A stretch of DNA of 64,000 nt from Elysia crispata. Its lineage: Eukaryota > Mollusca > Gastropoda > Plakobranchidae. Under the pieces are notes generated by a model, which saw only the letters and a program-made list of their open reading frames with translations, did not search any database and was not told the origin of the DNA. The stretch covers positions 132,501-196,500 of the forward strand of contig JAWDGP010000055.1 in the NCBI GenBank assembly GCA_033675545.1. Direction: 5' to 3'. Position 1 is the stretch's first letter; each line of letters opens with the position of its first letter. The translations under genes were made by a program, and so were the position numbers. Shown piece by piece: positions 58,822 to 64,000 of this stretch.

Positions 58822-61679
58822 CTGCAGAGGGACACAGGTAAAGTCCTGTTAGAAAAGCTCGAGTTAGTGGAACGCTTGCAACACGGCGATTTCAAAAAAG
58901 GTTAATAGGTCCAAAGCATCACAAAGTTGGTTATTTGAAGAGTAATAAAAGGGTGAAAATGCGTGGTATCTAAAAAATGGAGACTTTGACAAGTTTCGTA
59001 AAGACAGATAAAAATGGTAGTAGGTTTGGCATTATGCACTTCTTACGAATAATGCAAGCTATCTACGTTAGTTAAAGCGCATGGTTTTTTTTCTATTTTA
59101 GAGCGATGTTGAATAAAAATGAATTAAGGTTAGTAAATTTATCAGTTTTCATGTCAAAGATTTGTTAATAAAGGTTCAAAATGTTTTAAACAAATAAGTG
59201 TGTTTACAACGTTGTCAAGACAAATAAAAGGGCAGATTGAGACAAATCCTTTACACACGAAATGATAATTGAGAATGGATCACCACAAGAACATAACAGC
59301 TGTGCTTCAAATTAGAGTAGAGAATCTTGGTACATCGAATGATAGTGAAAGGGGACACAGAGAGAGAGAACAAGGACAATATAATCATTTTAGTGGGTTA
59401 TAAAATAAAAAGGAGAAATGCCATTCTGGTAGCATATCGCCACCAAAATGACCCTGAGAAACTTAATTAGGTTTGAAATTAACATTGCCCAAACAAATCG
59501 AAGGTGAAATTTCAAAAGAGTCACATGCACGTATGAAAATGAACTGAGTAAAACGTTCAAATAAATACACGAAGCTCAGAGTTCTTAGGAGAAAGAGGCA
59601 GAGAGAGAAGCATAATTAGTTTAAGAAAATTGTAATAAAAAAGTGGTAAAATTTAAACAAACTTCATGGAGGATTGTTGCTTTGTTATGCAAATGATAAG
59701 ATCACATAAGATGGCACTTGACACGACAAATCAACATTTACGGGGTTAAAGCTGTTTTGAATCATGAAAACGAAACAGTCATTTCTAAAGAATCTAAAAG
59801 GAATTGGAAACAAATTAAACCAAAATGCTGGAGTATCCTGAGGGTCGATAAAGCAACAAATTGTGCAAGGAAGAAGAGAATATTTTAATACACTGCACTG
59901 ATTCTTTAAAAGAAATCGGTAAATTCAATGTTAATTTTTAAAATGACTAAATAAAATTGGGTAGGTAAAGTGTACTCCTCAAAAATAGAACAGAAACGGT
60001 GCGATGAGGGCTTGTGGTTCTGTGCGTCAGCAAAAGAAGCCTAAAAAGTGAAAGACTTTAAAACGAGTGAAGAACGAAATTAACAACCAATAATTAATTC
60101 CAAACGTTCTGTTCAAGGGAGATAACAAAAGAGGACAGTCGGGAAATTTCATCACGAAGGGGAATAAATCCAGAATAGTGTAACTCTACTACACGAAAGT
60201 GACCGAGGAAGGTCGAGGGTCAATCAGAGGCCGAGTTGAAGCTGACGTGGACACGAGTTTGGACATTGGTCGATGGTTTTTGGCCCAGGCTAGAAGAGAT
60301 GTATTCTCTCCCTTAGCTTCCTCTCCTCCGCCAAGCGCACCACCATTGTGGTGGCGCTTGAGAAAGCAGACAGGTATGACGAGAATATGGTAGATGTAAG
60401 CATTTGATAAAACAAACTGATCAGAGGCAAAGCTCAGAATAAAAACAAGCTGTATCACTCAATTAGAGCAGTTAGCTGAGTACCGAGACTTATATACAGG
60501 CCAAGTAAGTGAAGTGAACAGACCTTTCCAGGAAGTATAAGAGTGAGTTATATCCTTTAACTACTTGGCTGAGTTAGGACAGTTAGATAATTTTGTTGTG
60601 TAGGCCTTTAGGCTGAATTGTAAGTGCGTTTTGAGCCCGATTTTGTCCCAACTATGCCCAAAAGTTGAAAGAAATAGATTACTACAACTCAAACACGCAA
60701 AAGTTTGTTCACTTCGCTGACGGCCTGTACATTAGAAAGCCTCGCTAATTACTAAAAATCTCAATCTATTTATAGACCTTTTTAAACGTGGTATGGTACA
60801 AACAAATGGTGAACTGTGAGTTCCCAGAAATCAGTACACCTTAGGCTTCCTAGAAAGAGAAAGTATAGAATTAGCCTTGATATAAGCGTTTATAGTAAAC
60901 TCAAATGTGTTAACTGAGTGGTCGCCTTTTTGTTAGAGCAGAATGGACTTCATCATGTTGAATGTCTCAAGAAGAATCATATGGTATTTTTTTCAATGCA
61001 ACAAATGTTTTGCTTTGGTTTGCTTTGCCCCGGTATGAATTGATAAGTCTTAAAGTACAGAAAAGTTGGCTGCTCTTTGTTCTTCAGTTGAGCGTGTGCT
61101 TTTCAAATAGGGTGGAGAATCAGAATAGACATGAAGATTGATAGGTGGGTCGTGATTGTTTAGCTTATTTGAAAACGTATTACTTTTCAAATGAATGTTA
61201 TACCGATCATATTTGAATATTAGAAAACCGATATCCGTTTGTAAAACTGCGAAATAAAGTGCTTCAAATACTTGACGACTTCTACATTATTGTGTATTTG
61301 AAATTTTGGCTAAAGTGGGTTATAAAACCCACTTCCTGCAAGTGATTTGGACGAGATTAGTCAATGCTTTTATTTCCAGCTAAATAAAAATTTGGTGGCG
61401 ATCTTCAAGATTGCTTAATTCATAATAAACAAAAGATTGTTGGGCTTAATTGTTAGAGAGAATTGGAAAAAACCTCAATATTAAGAAATTGAATGCAATC
61501 TTAAGGATTATGGTCGTCTTTCTTTAAAATCTTCCACCGTCTTGCCCTCTTTCTTAAGATAATTGTTTTATACACTAATGCCTCCAGACAAGCCTCTCAC
61601 TAACACAACCTTAAAAAAAGTACACACAGCATCGCAGTCACCATTATACATAGAAAAAAAATACCACCTTTATCCACTA

Positions 61680-61922
61680 AAAACTCCACAGCACCACCAC
61701 GAATACACCACCAACACCACCAAAAACACCACAGCAAAACCACGAATTTATCACCACCACTACCGCTACCACCAAAAACACCACAGCACCACCGCGAATA
61801 CACCACCAACACCACCAAAAACACCACAGCACAACCACGAATACACCACCAAAAACACCACAGCATCACCACGAGTATACCACCACCACCACCACCACTA
61901 CTACCACCACCACCACCACACA
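61680..61922. repeat. ACC/CAC-rich imperfect minisatellite
   Basis: Repeated CACCACAGCACCACCACGAA-like units with CACCAAAAA spacers, ending in pure (ACC)n. Poly-His/Thr and poly-Gly frames are artefacts. Confidence 0.9.
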
Positions 61923-62418
61923 TCAAGCAGGTTCACATAATTCATTTATAGTTATTGAGAAAATACTAAGCGCATTGATGGAAAGCTCGTTTCCGTGTAT
62001 CCATAGTATAAAACAGTTGAACTGAACCATAGAAAACCCTTTTCTTGTATGTGTTTTCAGTTTTAAACACTCAAACAATATTTTGAAAAAAAAAATGTGA
62101 AAAACCAACTTATTTACCACAGTCATGAGACAAGAATTGGCTGAAATTATAACTATTTGAACAGATCTCTTAAAGTATACATGAAAACTAATAACCACAC
62201 TTTTGGACCTGTCCAAAGAAATAGGAGTTTCCTAAATCCTACCTTATAACCCATGTTCTAAAAACAAAGCGTGATCTATGCATGAGAGAATTAACACATT
62301 ATACAGGCGATGAGGACAGAAACGCATTCATGGTTAGCCTTAATTCCAAGTGCATGCATAAGCAAATATTTCGCATAGCATTTGTCGCCATAACACCGAT
62401 TTTTACATGTTATGTGTA

Positions 62419-62421
<3 letters not shown>

Positions 62422-62465
<44 letters not shown>

Positions 62466-62478
62466 TGTGAGAGAGGCG

Positions 62479-62574
<96 letters not shown>

Positions 62575-62600
62575 GACAGACAGACAGAGACAGAGACAGG

Positions 62601-62664
<64 letters not shown>

Positions 62665-62725
62665 GACAGACAGACAGAGACAGAGACAGGGTCAGAGAGA
62701 GAGAGAGACAGTCAGACAGACAGAC

Positions 62726-62793
<68 letters not shown>
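62422..62793. repeat. (GA)n/(GACA)n tract beside an exon
   Basis: About 370 bp, including two copies of a ~90-bp block AAACAGACAGACAGACAGAG...GGGTCAGAGA (62570 and 62660). It ends 25 bp from the donor of the exon at 62818, so in the transcript it is a CU-rich intron start. Confidence 0.95.
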
Positions 62794-62795
<2 letters not shown>

Positions 62796-62817
62796 GTAAA
62801 ACTTCCTCCACTCCTAC

Positions 62818-62969
62818 CTTATATGGCATGTCGTCGTAGTCGGCCGAGAAGCGATACATCTCTTTGTTATAGTCCTGGCGTAGCTGACCCATCAGAGTGG
62901 ACGGCGAGTCCAGCTTGTCCCGCTTCTTGACCGTCTTGTCCGAGCTGCTGTCCGTGTCAGTGTAGGAGC
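62818..62969 (-). CDS. Unidentified tyrosine-rich protein, third-last coding exon
   Basis: 50 codons after two entry bases, acceptor CCCCCGGCTCCCCCAG, donor GTAGGA. Reads SYTDTDSSSDKTVKKRDKLD, then SPSTLMGQLRQDYNKEM and FSADYDDMPYK. It is Ser/Asp/Lys-rich, hydrophilic and probably cytoplasmic. The frame is also open through the pyrimidine tract as HTPPPPPAPPG, so the exon could instead start a little further upstream. With the next two exons it gives about 140 residues of C-terminus. The remaining gene lies beyond the window's right edge. Confidence 0.75.
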
Positions 62970-63009
62970 CTGGGGGAGCCGGGGGAGGTGGAGGAGTATG
63001 CCCTTCTTC

Positions 63010-64000
63010 TTAATGGTACAATACCGCGAGGGGTGTTGCGGGGTTCATTGGTGAGTAGGTGGGGGTTTTGTTGCGTGGTTCATTGGTGAGTAGGTGGGGG
63101 GTTTTGTTGCGTGGTTCATTGGTGAGTAGGTGGGGGGTTTTGTTGCGTGGTTCATTGGTGAGTAGGTGAGGAGCAAGTGGCGTGCGGTTTTTTGTTGCGT
63201 GGTTCATTGGTGAGTAGGTGGGGGGTTTTGTTGCGGGGTTCATTGGTGAGTAGGTGGGGGTTTTGTTGCGTGGGTCATTGGTGAGTAGGTGGGGGGTTTT
63301 TTGTTGCGTGGTTCATTGGTGAGTAGGTGGGGGGTTTTGTTGCGTGGTTCATTGGTGAGTAGGTGGGGGGTTTTGTTGCGTGGTTCATTGGTGAGTAGGT
63401 GGGGGGTTTTGTTGCGTGGGTCATTGGTGAGTAGTTGTGGTGTTTTGTTGCGTGGTGCGGTTTTTTGTTGCGTGGTTCATTGGTGAGTAGGTGGGGGGTT
63501 TTGTTGCGTGGTTCATTGGTGAGTAGGTGGGGGGTTTTGTTGCGTGGGTCATTGGTGAGTAGGTGAGGGGTGGCGTTTGTTGCGTGGTTCATTGGTGAGT
63601 AGGTGGGGGGTTTTGTTGCGTGGTTCATTGGTGAGTAGGTGGGGGGTTTTGTTGCGTGGGTCATTGGTGAGTAGGTGAGGAGCAAGTGGCGTGCGGTTTT
63701 GTTGCGTGGTTCATTGGTGAGTAGTGAGGAGCAAGTGGGGTGCGGTTTTTTGTTGCGAGGTTCATTGGTGAGTAGGTGAGGAGCAAGTGGTGTGCGGTTT
63801 TTTGTTGCGAGGTTCATTGGTGAGTAGGTGAGGAGCAAGTGGCGTGCGGTTTTTTGTTGCGAGGTTCATTGGTGAGTAGGTGAGGAGCAAGTGGCGTGCG
63901 GTTTTTTGTTGCGAGGTTCATTGGTGAGTAGGTGAGGAGCAAGTGGCGTGCGGTTTTTTGTTGCGTGGTTCATTGGTGAGTAGGTGAGGAGCAAGTGGCG
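63010..64000. repeat. G-rich 36-bp minisatellite with longer variant units
   Basis: GGTTCATTGGTGAGTAGGTG recurs more than 20 times. The basic unit is about 36 bp (12 codons, so frames stay open). Variant units of about 53-58 bp include GAGGAGCAAGTGGCGTGCGG and become dominant at the right end. It continues past the window and begins about 40 bp from the exon at 62969. Confidence 0.96.

Larger units (their letters stand above)
58822..62817 (-). other. Intron of the minus-strand gene
   Basis: About 4 kb. A stretch at 60189-60458 is GC-richer and has open frames on both strands plus a hairpin at 60333-60359. Neither frame shows a motif. The right part holds the ACC-rich and GA-rich repeats listed separately. 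Confidence 0.65.

Noticed and set aside
61563-61940. Thr/His-rich frame and complementary Gly-rich frame
   Set aside because: Both are translations of the ACC-rich minisatellite.
63275-63838. 187-codon minus-strand frame of 12-residue repeats (LLTNEPRNKTPH)
   Set aside because: The 36-bp unit is a multiple of three, so frames stay open on both strands. A plus-strand frame exists as well, and nothing outside the repeat supports coding.

Overview
This window is eukaryotic nuclear DNA, almost certainly from an animal and probably a mollusc (gastropod-like). It has spliced genes with long AT-rich introns, very abundant (GA)n/(CT)n and (GACA)n tracts, many unrelated minisatellites, tRNA-derived SINE remnants and a 5'-truncated LINE. 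No bacterial, viral or CRISPR features were seen. The species call is inference from texture and from the lophotrochozoan look of the proteins.

Three genes can be supported. (1) At 344-2249 (+), the last two coding exons of a Rac/Rho-type small GTPase end in a prenylation box; its earlier exons lie left of the window. A decayed copy of the last exon sits just upstream of the real one. (2) At 28231-47228 (+) lies a complete 15-exon cystathionine beta-synthase gene. All splice junctions keep frame and give 558 residues, with the heme ligands, PLP lysine, CxxC motif and C-terminal CBS-domain pair of animal enzymes. (3) On the minus strand, 62969 down to 56981, are the last three coding exons of an unidentified, tyrosine-rich protein ending in a class I PDZ ligand. 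It may be the cytoplasmic tail of an adhesion receptor and is convergent with CBS. A sense-oriented truncated LINE lies in its last intron.

Layout: 1-2.5 kb GTPase; 2.5-27 kb gene-poor DNA with (ACT)n, 43/171-bp, ~90-bp, 115-bp, 104-bp and 60-bp arrays, SINE remnants and one orphan exon-like segment; 27.1-28.2 kb likely CBS 5' region; 28.2-47.2 kb CBS; 47.2-56.9 kb 3' UTR and intergenic simple repeats; 57-63 kb minus-strand gene; 63-64 kb a G-rich minisatellite running off the window.

The most interesting signals are inside CBS. One is an in-frame 21-nt candidate microexon in the linker between the catalytic and regulatory domains. Another is a 105-bp intronic duplication that copies the exon 6 splice acceptor in frame. 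A 96-bp minisatellite also begins at the exon 3 donor. Elsewhere, a ~227-bp MITE-like element occurs twice in inverse orientation.
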